A DNA stretch of 64,000 nucleotides from Medicago truncatula (lineage: Eukaryota; Streptophyta; Magnoliopsida; Fabales; Fabaceae), in contig NC_053048.1 in assembly GCF_003473485.1 (NCBI RefSeq), positions 33,848,755-33,912,754 of the forward strand, in the 5' to 3' direction. Under the pieces are notes generated by a model, which was given only the letters and a program-made list of their open reading frames with translations, searched no databases and had not been told where the DNA came from. The position numbers were made by a program, and so were the translations under genes. Position 1 is the stretch's first letter. Every line of letters begins with the position of its first letter. Positions 23,941-36,149 of the stretch are shown piece by piece.

Positions 23941-24423
23941 AAAGACTAATTTAATTAATTTTGGTGATTCTTAGAAATCAAATTTGATTTTTATTTCACA
24001 TTCGAAGACTAATAGGTTTCCTTATCCCATGGTTACCAGTTAAATTGAATGAATCTGCAAGTAGTTGATGAGTTTGGTGTTAAAAACAAATTAGTCAAAA
24101 GATCTACATCCAAATCTTAATTGAATTAATAATACTTTACTTAATGGATCTTGCTAACGGTTGTTTTAACTGACTATTCATTGAATATGTCTAATGCTTC
24201 AATTTCTGAAGTATTAATGCACAAATTTTTATTAAATCTTAGGATATAAAGTATTTCAAAAGTGCTCTTAATATTTCCCTAAAAAAAAATTTCCCTTACT
24301 TGTTTTTTTGACTTTATTAATATTTCCCTTATTTAATTACTAGATAATGCAGAGTGTTGTAAATTCTAATGTACGCACCACCAAATGTAATTCCCTTCGA
24401 TAAAAAATCTATAGGAGTTTTTA

Positions 24424-24536
24424 TATTGTTGGATATTTACTCTTTAGATTTTGATGGTGGTAAATCTCTCCTCACACAATAATATAAAACATTGGGAGCA
24501 AAGTTGAATTCGTGATATCTTCTCACTCTATAAATA
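24424..24536 (+). promoter_or_regulatory. LTP promoter module with TATA box
   Basis: TATTGTTGGATATTTACTC, TTTTGATGGTGGTAAATCTC, CTCCTCACACAATAATAT, AGCAAAGTTGAATTCG and TATAAATA at 24529-24536. Confidence 0.75.
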
Positions 24537-24597
24537 CTTAAATTGCATTCATCTCTACACACTTGAATTGCATTTCCTCTATCAAAATTTCCAAATC

Positions 24598-24988
24598 ATG
24601 GCTAGCTCAATGCTTATTAAGGTTACTTGTTTGTCTGTGATGTGCTTGCTTTTGGCCATTCCATTAGCAAATGCAGACCCTGATCCTAAATGTAAGAACG
24701 TGGCAGAAAGTATAATACCATGCGTTGAGTACATTATGACCCCTGATGCATCCAACCCCCCTGCACCATGTTGTAATGGGATGACCAGTTTAGCTGGCCA
24801 AGTCCAAGCTTTACCTGAACGTCAATTTGCTTGCAGGTGCATCAAAGATGGCATATTCGACTTACCTGATCTCAATCTCGCTGCCCTTGCTGCCCTCCCT
24901 AACAACTGCGGTGTCGACTTACGCTTCCAGATTACCCCTGATATGGACTGTGACAAGTATATCTCTCACTATCATCCCTCTTTTTTCA

Positions 24989-25039
<51 letters not shown>

Positions 25040-25958
25040 TCTCCCTCCGTTCTAAAATATAAGTAAAAATTAGTCAACAAAAGTTAATGTATTTGATACA
25101 AATTTTAAACTAAATATGGACCCGTTTTTTCTTATATTTTGGTTCAGAGGGAGTATATATATGTATATGAGTAAATACCCTTAAACTTATTTTCATCAAA
25201 GCACATGAAATTAATATGAATTCCCTAACTTCTTATAAGTAGTCCATCAAATAGTGAGAATCTATTGTTATATATATTTACAATCTGTTACTTAAAAAAA
25301 GTTTTTACATATTAATCTTATAGGGTTTAGGATTTTTATTTTTTAAAGCAAAAATTAGGATATGCATCATCATATGAAAAAAAGACATCCCAATTATGTT
25401 GAACCCCAAAGCTACCACAGTTAGGGTTATATGAACTAGTTCAACATAATCCAAATACTATAGTGACTAAAACATAATAATGAGATTGTACGGAAAAAAG
25501 GGAATCAAAGGCATGCAATTTATTTTATTTATGAAGAAGAACAACACAAGGGTAAATAAAAAATGATTTAATTGCATATACAACATCAATATAATTGTTT
25601 TTTTTTAATTACAGTTTCAATCACAGGTAATAACAACAAAAATTGGAGAACCCGTAATATTTTATTAAAACTAGTAACATTCATCTTTGGATTGAGTTTG
25701 TATTGATGTTGATCAATTGCAATCCTAAGATCATAAAAAGTATTTGACTTTAATGGCAACTACTTCAAAAATATTACTCGGATTGTTTATGAAACTTAAA
25801 TTCATAAAAAATATTCCAAGAGGGGCTTAAAGCATTTGAAAACCTTTTTATCTTTTTTTTTTTTGGTTGAAATCGTAAACTTTTTTATGCCTAATAAGTA
25901 ATAGATATGTAAAGTAAACTAATGTCATATTTACTTTGCTGATTGCAGTTTAAACTAG
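24598..25958 (+). CDS. Type-1 non-specific lipid transfer protein
   Basis: Exon 1 is 24598-24956 and exon 2 is 25949-25958 (completes Asn, then Leu, Asn, stop) after GATTGCAG; 122 aa. I chose the ATG at 24598 because the ~50 bases before it (ACTTGAATTGCATTTCCTCT...) are the conserved 5' leader of the paralogs. Signal peptide about 1-26. The pattern is C32-x9-C42-x15-CC-x19-CxC-x22-C104-x13-C118. The loop before CxC has ALPERQ rather than TT.DRQ, and the usual Pro-Tyr near the last cysteine is Arg-Phe (DLRFQI), so the lipid-contact Tyr is missing. The N-terminus of the mature protein has two extra residues (DPDPK). The 992-bp intron has an (AT)n run and a Stowaway-like MITE. Role as for the family: extracellular lipid binding. 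Confidence 0.9.
24994..25034. repeat. (AT)n microsatellite in LTP intron
   Basis: About 20 AT units, 38 bases after the donor. Shorter AT runs occur at the same place in the introns of LTP 35458, 43180 and 55848. Confidence 0.9.
25040..25155. mobile_element. Stowaway-like MITE in LTP intron
   Basis: Left end CTCCCTCCGTTCTAAAATAT and right end TATATTTTGGTTCAGAGGGAG are inverted; 116 bp. Confidence 0.75.
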
Positions 25959-26983
25959 TGTTGAGCAGCTTCCAGGGTTTGTGGTGATAAGCAAAACAGA
26001 ATAAAGGAGATGGCTTAAATTCTCCGATTATCCCCACTAGGGTCTCTATCCTATGTATTTCAATAATAATTAAAATAAAATTTGAAATGTTTCAGCTCGA
26101 AATGTTTGTGATTTACCGTGACACTTGGATTCACAATCATCTCTCTTATTTTTTTAATAAACAATCATCTCATGATTCTAACTTTGAAGATTTTACAGTA
26201 ACTTTTTAATAAGCTAAAATGGATTATAATATAAACACTAAAAGAGGTCTGTCGAGCAATGTTCCACAAATCGAGTGTTAACTCGCAAAGTTTATCGAGT
26301 TTACGTTTTTAGGTATCAAAATCGTGTTAAATCGGAGGTAACCTCAATTTCAGCTAAAATCAGAATGTTTGACGAGTTTGACTTGAGTTAACTCGGTCAA
26401 ACTCTGTAAACTCGACCGAGATTATGCCTAAAAAAAATTTAAGAAAAATTGGGCCAATTTTTTGACCTATTTCATTTCAAAGCCCAATTTCTTTTCTTCA
26501 AGCCCAAATGCTGAATAGTTTCCTTTTCGTAACACGTTGTCTGGCTTGCTGAAATGAAGCGTTTCTTTCTCTTTCTTCTTTGAGTTCTCAAACCATGAAC
26601 AGTGAAGCACATACCAGTTAGGGTTATAGTGGTGGAAGAAAAACTATTCTGATTCCGACGCCGGTGGTGGAACTTATAATTTTGCAAGTTTATTTTGTAT
26701 TTTGATGTTTAGTTGAACATAATGCTACTATGGTGGTTGAAAACCTTTATAATTTAGTCATATTTTGCACTATTGGACTATTTACAATATTATATTAGTT
26801 TACATATGTCATGTAAATAATAAATTTAATTTAATTTAAATTTTAGGTAAACTCGTACGAGTTCTCGAGTCGAGCTTACTTAGGCAAAACGAGTTAAGGT
26901 AAACTCTTAAGTTGTAAAACCTTACTACGAGCACAAGTCGTGCTAAATCAAAGTTACTACTAGTAAGCTTGAAAAATTATTAG
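25959..26983. other. LTP 3' UTR and AT-rich spacer
   Basis: The 3' UTR probably ends near 26090. 26250-26410 and 26840-26950 share words around GAGTTAACTCG / AACTCGTACGAG, perhaps a decayed element. No gene. Confidence 0.4.
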
Positions 26984-27283
26984 GATCTACCCAACCTCCT
27001 TCATCGACCAAAAAACCTCCATATAACCCCCAACCCTTGCCTCCTAAGTCGTCGCTCAGAGAAAAATTATTAGGATCTACCCAAGAAACACCCCTCAAAG
27101 AAAAATAAGATATGATAGAAAAGAAGCTTGTTCGTATCGAACAGGAAAACGGTAACCGCCTTCTCCCCAAAGTGTATCTGGAGCCAAAAGTCTTCCAAGA
27201 ATTATGTACACCATGGAAAGATGCTTTAGTAGTCAAGCTTATGGGAAAAACATCGGGCTACAACACCATGAATGATCGTCTAA
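26984..27283 (+). pseudogene. Duplicated LINE 5' end (first copy)
   Basis: CCTCCTTCATCGACCAAAAA, TCGTCGCTCAGAGAAAAATT, GGATCTACCCAAGAAACACC and the first codons of ORF1 (KLVRIEQENGNRLLPKVYLE) recur nearly unchanged at 27839-28100. This copy loses homology after about 27283. Confidence 0.75.
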
Positions 27284-27399
27284 AAGAAAACAAGTTTTCC
27301 TTTAACCACACAAAAGAATGCAAATTTACTTTGTCTAACATCTTATACACCTCCACTGCCGTATTGTTAAAAACCCGTAATCCAGAGAATCCAGACACA

Positions 27400-27780
27400 C
27401 GCAAGCCAAATCAACTTCAGGAAAGAATGAGATGATCACAGTAATCCAGCACATTAACCAAACTAAAGAAAGTGGCCCCGTAAGACGATAGTATCCACTG
27501 TCGAAATGTCTAACCATTTCCAAACAAGAGACCATAAAGCACCGAAGAATTCGCAACCCAAGAATAGATGATCCATCATCTCGAACAGGCTACAAGTATC
27601 GTCTCCGTAATGAAGAACTCTTTGCCGCACTAGATTATCTTTTGTTGGTAATCTGTTGCGAAGAAGACGTCAAGCAAACACAGAGACCTTTAACGTGCTC
27701 TGCATTTTTGTCATCACATAATCAAAGTCTATTTCACCAAAATGTGGTCTAAAGCCATCATAGAAATTTTTTATGCAACA
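27400..27780 (-). pseudogene. LINE reverse-transcriptase zinc-finger fragment, antisense
   Basis: On the - strand it reads RLLRNRLPTKDNLVRQRVLH, then HLFLGCEFFGALWSLVWKW, the zf-RVT region near the end of plant LINE ORF2. A stop replaces the Trp expected before RLL. It sits between the two copies of the LINE 5' end and is opposite in strand. Confidence 0.7.
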
Positions 27781-27981
27781 TAACATATACTCCTAGAGAG
27801 AGAGAGAGAGCATGAATTTTGTCTTCTCCGCTCATGGCAGCCCCCAACCTCCTTCATCGACCAAAAAAACCTCCACATAACCCCCAACCCTCGCCTCCTA
27901 AGTCGTCGCTCAGAGAAAAATTATTAGGATCTACCCAAGAAACACCCCTCAGAGAAAAATAAGATATGATAGGAAACAAGC

Positions 27982-28665
27982 TTGTTCGTATCGAACACGA
28001 AATCGGTAACCGCCTTCTCCCAAAAGTGTATCTGGAGCCAAAAGTCTTCCAAGAATTATGTCAAGCTTATGGGAAAAACATCGGGCTACAGCACCATGAA
28101 GGATCGTTTTCAGAAAGTGTGGAAGTTGCATCGTGGCTTCGAAATCATGGATAACGATAATGGGTTGTACATGATGAAGCTTGACCAATTAGCCGATAAA
28201 GAGAAAATCATCTCTGGTGGACCTTGGATGATATTTGATCAGTGTTTGGCGGTCTCCTACTGGTTGTCAGAATTTTCCTCCCCCAATGCAAAGATAGAAC
28301 ACATAATGGTTCGAGTACGTTTCCCTTGTCTTAATCTTGTCTATTATGATGAAATTTTTCTTTTGGCCATAGCTTCAACTATTGGTAGACCCATAAAGGT
28401 GGACACCAACACCCTAAAAGTAGAAAGAGGAAGATTTTCTAGAGTTTGTGTTGAAGTGGATCTCACGGTACCCGCCGTAGGAAAAATTTGGGTCAACGGT
28501 CACTTGTACAAGGTCCAACATGAAGGTCTCCACCTAATATGCACAAATTGTGGTTGTTACGGTCACCTTAGCAGAAACTGCCCCCTAGACACTACCGAAT
28601 CTAAAGCGGCTGCACCACCCCTCCATAACAGCTCGCAAAATAGAAACCAAGAGTCAAAACCCTAG
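27982..28665 (+). pseudogene. LINE ORF1 (DUF4283 / CCHC gag-like)
   Basis: The frame has SGGPWMIFDQCLAVSYWL, typical of the DUF4283 domain of plant LINE ORF1, then IGRPIKVDTNTLKVERGRF and a zinc knuckle CTNCGCYGHLSRNC (C-x2-C-x4-H-x4-C). The beginning is shifted: the true start MIGNKLVRIE at 27966 is in another frame. ORF1 normally binds the element's RNA. The end is Ser/Asn-rich and stops at 28665. Confidence 0.8.
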
Positions 28666-29454
28666 TCAACTCCAAAAAAATTCCAATTCTAGCCAAAAAT
28701 ATGGGAACCACGTGCAGACCGCTAAAAAAAGAAAAGAAACCGAAATTATGAATTTAAATGCTAATCAAGAAGAGAATCAAAAACTTCATGGTGATTGACT
28801 TCTTGTCACAAGAAAGAAAAAGTCAGCCAATAAACCCACCATAAATGCCTCAAAGACCGTTCCACAAAGCCTTTTACTAAATTAAATTCTTTGTCTTCTC
28901 TAACCTAAACCATAACAATAAAGTTGCAGTGCCCACTACTAGCCTACCACCTAGAGCCAAAAGTAATGACATCAACAGGTCATACAAAGTCACTTTTGAA
29001 GCAAAACGGCGCAGACATGAAGATATGGAGCCTATTATTAAATTACATTACCTGTCAGTACTAAAATCAAGACAACCAATGACATTTCGACCTCTACAAA
29101 GGATACGACCCAAAACAACACATATTCCAATCCCATCGTATAAAAAAATGTGAACAGTTTGCTGACCCCACCAACAATAACACATGTGGAAGAAATTATC
29201 CTTAGCAAGGAAAGAAATCACAACATTGCCACTACCCAAGCCAGTACACACACGCAAGAAGCTCACCACGACACCATTACCTCCATTCAATATAATGATG
29301 CTAATGACACCTCCATGTCTACCTCATCTAATAATTTTGACCATAGTGATAATCTTGGCGATTGTAACAAATTTCAAGAGACTTCAAATGACCTTGAAGT
29401 GGACATGGTTACTTAACCCTCCGGCTTTAATAACCTCTTGTTATATTGTTATTA

Positions 29455-32400
29455 TGGAAGCCTTATTTGATACTTCAAACCTCTCTTGGAATGTCAGAGG
29501 GGCAAACAACAATAATGCCAGAAGACATATGAAATAGGTGATTATAGCACATAATCCCACCTTTCTTGCTATCCTTGAAACTCATGTCCCCTATGCTAGA
29601 ATCTTAAACTTTTGGATGAATAACAATTACATTTCTGTCCATATTGTTGAAGCTAATGGTCACTCTGGTGGTATATGGCTCCTAAAAAATTCCACTGCTA
29701 CCACTATTGCATCTGCCATTGATTCTAACCAATACTCCGTCACTTTTTAAGTTAACCTTGGTACAACCTCCACTACTTGCACATGTGTCTATGCTAGTCC
29801 TAATCCATCCTTGCGAACAAATTTTTGGAACCACCTCACTTAGCTTAGCCAAAACCTTACTGGTCTCTGGATGTTCATCAGTGATTTCAACGAAACTCTA
29901 CTCCCTAGTAACCAATGGGGTGGTATTTTTAACAACTCTAGAGCTGCCATCTTCGCCAACCTCATGGATAACTGCAACCTCCTTGACCTTATAACCACCG
30001 ACGACCGTTATACCTGGCAACAAAACAACAACAGTCATCACATCGTCTCTAAAAAGCTCGATAGGGGCCTTGCAAATGTTGATTGGCGCCTTTCCTTCCT
30101 TGAAGCTTTTGTGGAGGTTCTCTGTAGACTTCATTCTGATCACAATCATATCCTCCTCCATTTTGTTGGCCTCCCTTTAGCCAGAGGGCCTCGCCCTTTC
30201 CGTTTTGAAGCTTCTTGGATAGACCATGAAGCCTAAATTGATATTGTCACCTCAACTTGGAATTCCTTTAATCACAATCCGACAATTGGGTTAAAAAATT
30301 TCATGGAGAATTCTATCATTTTTAACAATGAAGTCTTTGGTAATATTTTCAAGCGGAAAAAACATGTTGCAAGAAGGTTGAAGGGCGTCCAACTTTATTT
30401 GGAGCGGGTTGATTCCATTCATCATGTCCACCTAGAGAAAGAGCTACAAAGTGAATATAATCACATTCTCTTTCAAGAAGAAATGAATTGGTACCAAAAA
30501 TGATGTTAATCAAGGGTTTGGTTGGTAGAGGCACTTCTGATAGTGTCGTTGTTTTTCAGGAAATCATCCACTACATGCGTAGATATAAAAGAAAAAGGGT
30601 ATGGTTGCTTTCAAACATGATTTAGAGAAAGATTTTTACAACGTCAACTAGATTTTCCTTCAATCTTGCTTCCAAGACTTTGGCTTTCTAGATACTACAA
30701 TCAAGCTAATTATGCATTGTGTCACCTCCTCGACTCTTTCTATCCTATGGAATGGGAATAAGATTCCTCCTTTCAAGCCTTATCATGGCCTTCGGCAAGG
30801 AGACCATCTCTCTCCCTATTTATTTATCCTTTGTATGGAAAAGCTCTCCATTGCCATCAACAATGATGTTAATCAAGGTACTTGGGACATCATCTGTCTC
30901 TCTACAAACGACCCCTAAATTTCTCACCTTCTCTTTGCAAATGATGTCCTTCTCTTCACCAAGGCGAACAATTCTCAACTTTGATTCATTACTAATATGT
31001 TTGATCGTTTCAGTCAGACTTCAGGTTTGAAAATTAATCTTTCCAAGTCTAGGGCTTTCTATTCAACAGGTACCCCTCAAGCAAAAATCAACAGTCTTAC
31101 TTCCATCTATGGTATTAGAAGCACATCATCTCTGGATAAATATTTGGCCTTTCCCATTCTAAAGGGGAGAGCTAAGCGCAATGACTTCCATTTTATTATT
31201 GAAAAATTGCAATCCAGACCTGCCTCTTGGAAGCACAGGTTGTTAAATAAACCAGGAAGTATGACTCTTGCATCTTCTGTTCTTTCCTCCATTCCCTCTT
31301 ATTATATGCAGGTTACTTGGCTCCCTCAGAATATTTGTGATAGTATCGACCAAACAACCCCAATTTCATCAGGAAAGATAATAATAACAAATGTATTCAT
31401 TTGGTTGGTTGGAAAAAAATTACTCGGCCCAAGCATGATGGCGGCCTCGGCATCAGAATGGCGAGAGATACCAAAATTTGTTTAATGGGCAAGCTTGTTT
31501 GGAATATGATTCAATCTTTTAAGAAGTTATGGGTTGAGATTCTCTCAGATAGGTATTTTGCTAGGCTAAATATCCACCATTCTCCATCTCGATCCAGCGA
31601 CTCTGTTGTTTGGTCATCTATCCTTCATGCTAGAGACGTCCTCAAAGATGGGTATTCTTGGCTTGCCGGTTCAGGCACTTCTTCTTTCTGGACTTGTCCT
31701 AAGAGTTATTTTGGATTCTTAGGAACACTAGTGCCTTACATTGACATTCATGATCTTCAGTTGCAGTTAAAGATGTGATATCCTCCAGCAATCGACATAC
31801 AAATTTCCTCTACACTCAGTTACTTCCATTTGCTTCAGACACCATCAACAATATGAATCTCAAATTTAACTTTTCTCTTGAGGATGCTTTCATCTGGTCA
31901 CATAACAAAAATGGCATCTACACAACCAAGAGCGGTCACTTTTGGCTGCTCTCTCACTAGGAACATGTTATTACCTTTGACCCTCATTCTTCTCGGTCTT
32001 GGATTTGGAAGTTGCAACTGCCAGAGAAGATTAAATTTCTCTTTTGGTTGGCATGCCACAATTAGGTGCCTACTATATCCTTGCTACACCATAGAAACAA
32101 TGCTCACTCCCAAGTTTGCTCTCGGTGTGGTCTCTCTGATGAAACTTTTCTCCATTGTGTCCGGGATTGTAATCACTCTAGACGTATTTGGCAGCATCTC
32201 AGTTTCCATCAGCTTGATTTCTTCACAAATAATGTTACTCATGATTGGATTAAGAAGGGATCGACCGTTCCTCTATCTTTTCTTTTTGCAACAACTGTTT
32301 GGTGGGCACTGGGCATGGAGGAATAAAAACTTGATGTTGGGCAATGATAATTGGTATGTTTGCCAACTTTCCTTTAACATTCAAGGTATGGTTGACACCC

Positions 32401-32960
32401 TCAAAGCTTCTTATCCTTTGATCACAAACAGCGTTATAGATGAAACTTTGATTAAGTGGAACAACAATAACCATTCTCATGTCATTCTTAATATTGATGG
32501 AAGTTGTCTTGGCTCCCCCACTAAATTTGGGTATGGCGGAGTCCTAAGAAATGAGGCAGGCTTTTACTTGTCTGATTTTTCGGGTTATATCCATGATACC
32601 TCAGATATTCTCTATGCCGAGCTTTATGCCATTTACCAAGGCCTCTTGTTGGCCAAAGAAAAAGGTATTACTAACCTTATTATCTCCTACTCTGATTCCT
32701 TACTTTGTATCAACATCGTCACCGGCCCCATGTAAAGATTCCATGCTTATGTTGTATTGATTCAAACATAAAAGAGCTAATGGAGCATACTAATGCAACG
32801 ATTAACCACACCCTTCGTAATGGAAATCAATGCACGTATTTTATGGCTAGGCTTGGCGCTTTGTCGAACACCTACCTCTTTCGCCACGACACTCCACCAG
32901 CGGTTCTCCTCCTCATTCTCCAAAGTGATGTTGCTGGAACTTTTTATTTGAGAGTTTAGC
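29455..32960 (+). pseudogene. LINE ORF2 (endonuclease, RT, RNase H), broken
   Basis: Endonuclease signs are SWNVRGANN, LAILETHV, ISDFNE (usual GDFN) and SDHNHILL. The RT has GLRQGDHLSPYLF, but the catalytic FADD box reads FANDVLLF, a loss of one metal-binding Asp. zf-RVT reads CSRCGLSDETFLHCVRDC. The RNase H-like part has NIDGSCLGSPTKFGYGGVLR, AELYAIYQGLLLA and SDSLLCIN. Frames change at least six times, with stops at about 29535, 29748, 30234, 30501 and 31776. Some of the RT palm between 30240 and 30700 is missing or scrambled. Confidence 0.82.
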
Positions 32961-33020
32961 TCTCTGTTTTGCTTCCTTGTTTTCTTGCTTTTGTTAGCCT
33001 TTGTAACCCAAAAATAAAAT

Positions 33021-33959
33021 CATGGTTGTCAGGCGTTCACGCTATATATCGTAAGATCGTACAATCTCACGTGACATCATCCTTCAAACGTGCTATAACT
33101 ATACAAAGATCGTTGTATTCGGCAGCGCAAAGGAAGAACGTGAGAGCAGCACTATTCTCTCGTGCCGTTTTTGAAGATTTCAACCCATTTAATGACGGTG
33201 TCCAACCTGTTATGTTGAGACAGAGTGTGATGTTACATCAATCCTCGCAAATTGGTTCCTTAAAACGAATGGCATTAAAATACCCTAAAAGATAATAAAT
33301 TTTTAGCGTAAATTTATCAATCGATATGTACCGATACATTAATTTGTTTTGGTTAATTTTGCCGATACATTAATTTGATCTTTATATTAATAGATATATG
33401 AGTTTTTTATAAACAAAATAATATTCCCCATCATTTAAAAAATAATAACAACTAAATGTAATTTACCATAGCATCGGAAAATAAATTTTAATTTTCTGAA
33501 TTATTATTACTTATAATAGTAAATATTAAATATTTTTTATGATACAATGTAAAAAAAAGTATAATACTTAACAAGGAAATGGTCTTTTTTGAAATACAAA
33601 ACGTGATAAATAACTCCTTAATTCATAAAAATGATCGTTGGTTTATTAGTTTAGAACACAAATGTACTGAAACACATCAATTAGTGAATGTATCGTGAAA
33701 ACTATTGAGAGTCGAAAATTATGGAAATTTCTTGAAATACCTCACTAAGATTATCCATTACCATGATACTACTAACCGACGACCCTAAATTGTGCTTTTG
33801 TGTATGATGATGTATACATTTCTAAAAAAGGAAAAGGATTAACTAAGACATCGTCACTAGTTATAGGTCACATTAAAATCTTGATTGATATATATCGGCC
33901 TATAAATAGACCAGGCAATTCTCTCCAAAAAAAAAAAAAAATAGACCAGGCAATTATTT
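33021..33959. other. Spacer after the LINE
   Basis: 33021-33295 remains open on the + strand (SLYSAAQRKNVRAALFSRAV) with no motif I know. The rest is AT-rich. A run of A at 33928-33941 interrupts a small direct repeat of AGACCAGGCAATT. Confidence 0.35.
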
Positions 33960-34286
33960 CCTTCCCTGTGTATACAATTAATTATGGATATACACAACCA
34001 ATTTCATGGTTTCGATGAACTTGAAAACCATTTAAATTAATTGAATTTCTGAAAAAAGACTAATTTAATTAAGTAATTTTGATGATTGTCTTCGTGAGCT
34101 TAGCTCAGTTGCTAAAAATTAAATTTGATTTTTATTTCACTTTCGAAAACTAATCAGGTTTCCGTATCCCATGGTTACCAATTAAATTGAATGAATCTTC
34201 AGGTAGTTAACGAGTTTGGCGTTAAAAACAAATTAGTCTGAAAGATCTACATCCAAATCTTAACTGAATTAATAATATTTTATTCA
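33960..34286 (+). repeat. LTP upstream module, partial copy
   Basis: ATGGATATACACAACCAATT, CATGGTTTCGATGAACTTGA and later AACAAATTAGTCTGAAAGAT match the module before other LTPs, with the middle deleted. A 25-bp piece of the SINE head (CGTGAGCTTAGCTCAGTTG) is inserted at about 34091. Confidence 0.65.
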
Positions 34287-34431
34287 ATGGATCTTGTTAA
34301 CGATTGCCTTAAGGGCCTATCCATTAAAAAAGTCTAATGATTCAATTTTTGATGTATCAAATGCACAAATTTTTTATAAAAACTATACTATCTAAACTTC
34401 TTAAAAAATGCTCTTAAAGCACTCATTAACG
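34287..34431. mobile_element. Relative of the kinase-intron MITE
   Basis: The left end GTTAACGATTGCCTTAAGGG and the inverted right end TGCTCTTAAAGCACTCATTAAC resemble the GTTAACGAGTGCCC ends at 708-870, with decay. A weaker copy may lie at 24153-24275. Confidence 0.5.
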
Positions 34432-34506
34432 TTTCCGTTACATAATTGATGGATAATGCGAGTGTTGTAAATTCTAATGTATGCACCACAGAATGTAATT
34501 CCCATC

Positions 34507-35255
34507 TAGGTTGGAAATAGGTCAGGACGTTCGTCAGGGGCCTATGATCCAGCCTACTGAAAGTTCGATCCGACCTAACTCGTTTAATAACTCGGCCAAA
34601 CATAAGCTTTTTAAAAAGCCTATTAATTTAAATGGGATAGACTTATTATAAAAAAACCTATCATGCTGGTCCGTATACAAGTATATTACATTTCCCCATA
34701 TTTATTATTTATATAGTAATACAAAAAAAAAAAAAGTTCCTTCAAATTCTCATATTAAGTTGGTGAATTTTTTTATCACATTGAAGATTTTATGCATTTT
34801 TTTCTGTATAAGTGATGATTTTGTTTTCAATTTCTTATTGTTTGAAAGCTTGTTAAGTTATCATTAAATACCCATATTGTTATTTGATTTGTGTGAACTT
34901 TTGAGGCTTGGTACTAATATGTCAAAGGTTAAGTATGCTTATCAGATTAAATTTGAAACTCTCTTTGCGATTGTTTTATTAGTTTAATGTGTATGTAATT
35001 AATGTTTATCTCTGCATTAATTATGTTGCACAAATTGAAAAGAAAGAAAAATGGATGAATGGATTCTATTTGAAATTTGTAACACAAACTAGACTTTTAA
35101 ACATGCTAATAGGTCAGGACAAATTTTTAAAAAGGTCAAGTCAGACTTAAAATAAAACTTGACAGGTAAAAGACCAATGCTTAAGTTATAGTTTTTTCAA
35201 CTAGATCAGACCTATTTAATCAAAGCCTGGCTCGGCCCAGCTCATTTCCACCCTA
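34507..35255. mobile_element. hAT-like non-autonomous element in LTP promoter
   Basis: Ends TAGGTTGGAAATAGG and CTCATTTCCACCCTA are inverted. The 7-bp TCCCATC lies on both sides (34500-34506, 35256-35262). Other LTP flanks have the unbroken form (AATTCCCATTGATAAAAAAT at 40095), so the target site is clear. It has no transposase. Confidence 0.8.
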
Positions 35256-35287
35256 TCCCATCGATAAAAATTAAATATGAGTTACTT

Positions 35288-35374
35288 TATTGTTGGATAT
35301 TTACTCCTGAGATTTTGATGGCGGTAAACCTCTCCTAGCAGTGGGACCAATGTTAAATTAGCTATATATAAATA
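35288..35374 (+). promoter_or_regulatory. LTP promoter module, shortened
   Basis: TTGTTGGATATTTACTCC and TTTTGATGGCGGTAAACCTC are present, but the CACACAATAA part is gone. The TATA region is TATATATAAATA at 35364-35374. Confidence 0.65.
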
Positions 35375-35457
35375 ATCCTTAGATGGGCACCATAACATAA
35401 TCAATCATTCATCTCCACACACTTGAATTGCATTTCCTCTATCAAAATTTCCAAATC

Positions 35458-36149
35458 ATGGCTAGCTCAATGCTTATTAAGGTTACTTGTTTGTCTGTGA
35501 TGTGCTTGGTTTTGGCCATTCCATTAGCAAATGCTGGCCCTTACTGTAGGGACGTGGTAGAAACTATACTACCATGCATTGAGTACATTACGACCCCTGG
35601 TGCATCCACCCTCCCTGCACCATGTTGCAATGGGATGAAGAGTTTAAATGGCGAACCTCAATATGTTTGCAGGTGCCTCAAAGAGACCTTCTTCGTCTTA
35701 CCGGGACTCAATCTCGCTGCCCTTGCTGCCCTCCCTAAAAACTGCGGTGTCAACTTACCCTACCAGATTACCCCTGATATGAACTGTGACAAGTATATCT
35801 CTCACTATCATCCCTCTTTTTTCAATTTCATATAGATATATATTTGAGTAAATACCCTTAAATTTATTTTCAATAAAGCACATGAAATTAATATGAACGT
35901 CTTATAAGTAGTCCATCTAATAGTGATAATCTATCATCTATCATGTTATACATTTACAATCTGTTACTTGCAAAAAAATTTACATGTTAATTTTATAGGT
36001 TTTAGGAATTTTTTTTTAAAGCAAAAATAGGATATGCATCATCATATGAAACCTTTTTTTATCGTTTTTATGCCTAATAAGTAATAGATATGTAAATATG
36101 TAAAGAAAACTAATGTCATATTTACTTTGCTCATTGCAGGGTAAATTAG
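35458..36149 (+). CDS. Type-1 nsLTP with a shortened loop
   Basis: Exon 1 is 35458-35792 and exon 2 is 36140-36149 (completes Lys, then Val, Asn, stop) after CATTGCAG; 114 aa. Signal peptide about 1-26, identical to that of LTP 24598 except at residue 18. The pattern is C30-x9-C40-x15-CC-x13-CxC-x22-C96-x13-C110. Type-1 LTPs have x19 between CC and CxC; here six residues are gone, including the TT.DRQ segment with the lipid-contact Arg. NLPYQI keeps the Tyr. The intron is only 347 bp, the shortest in the array. Splice sites and frame are intact, so it may be made as a secreted protein, but lipid binding could be altered. Confidence 0.88.

Larger units (their letters stand above)
27839..33020 (+). 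mobile_element. Decayed L1-type LINE retrotransposon
   Basis: In order on the + strand: 5' leader (27839), ORF1 with a DUF4283-like region and CCHC knuckle (27982-28665), endonuclease (29455-30236), reverse transcriptase (30700-31480), zf-RVT (32000-32330) and an RNase H-like domain (32480-32960). The 3' end lies near AAAAATAAAATC at 33008-33020. ORF2 has many stops and frame shifts, so the element is dead. Plant L1 elements copy by target-primed reverse transcription. Confidence 0.85.

Noticed and set aside
33021..33295. Open frame after the LINE
   Set aside because: No motif, and it lies in decayed transposon surroundings; not enough to call a gene.
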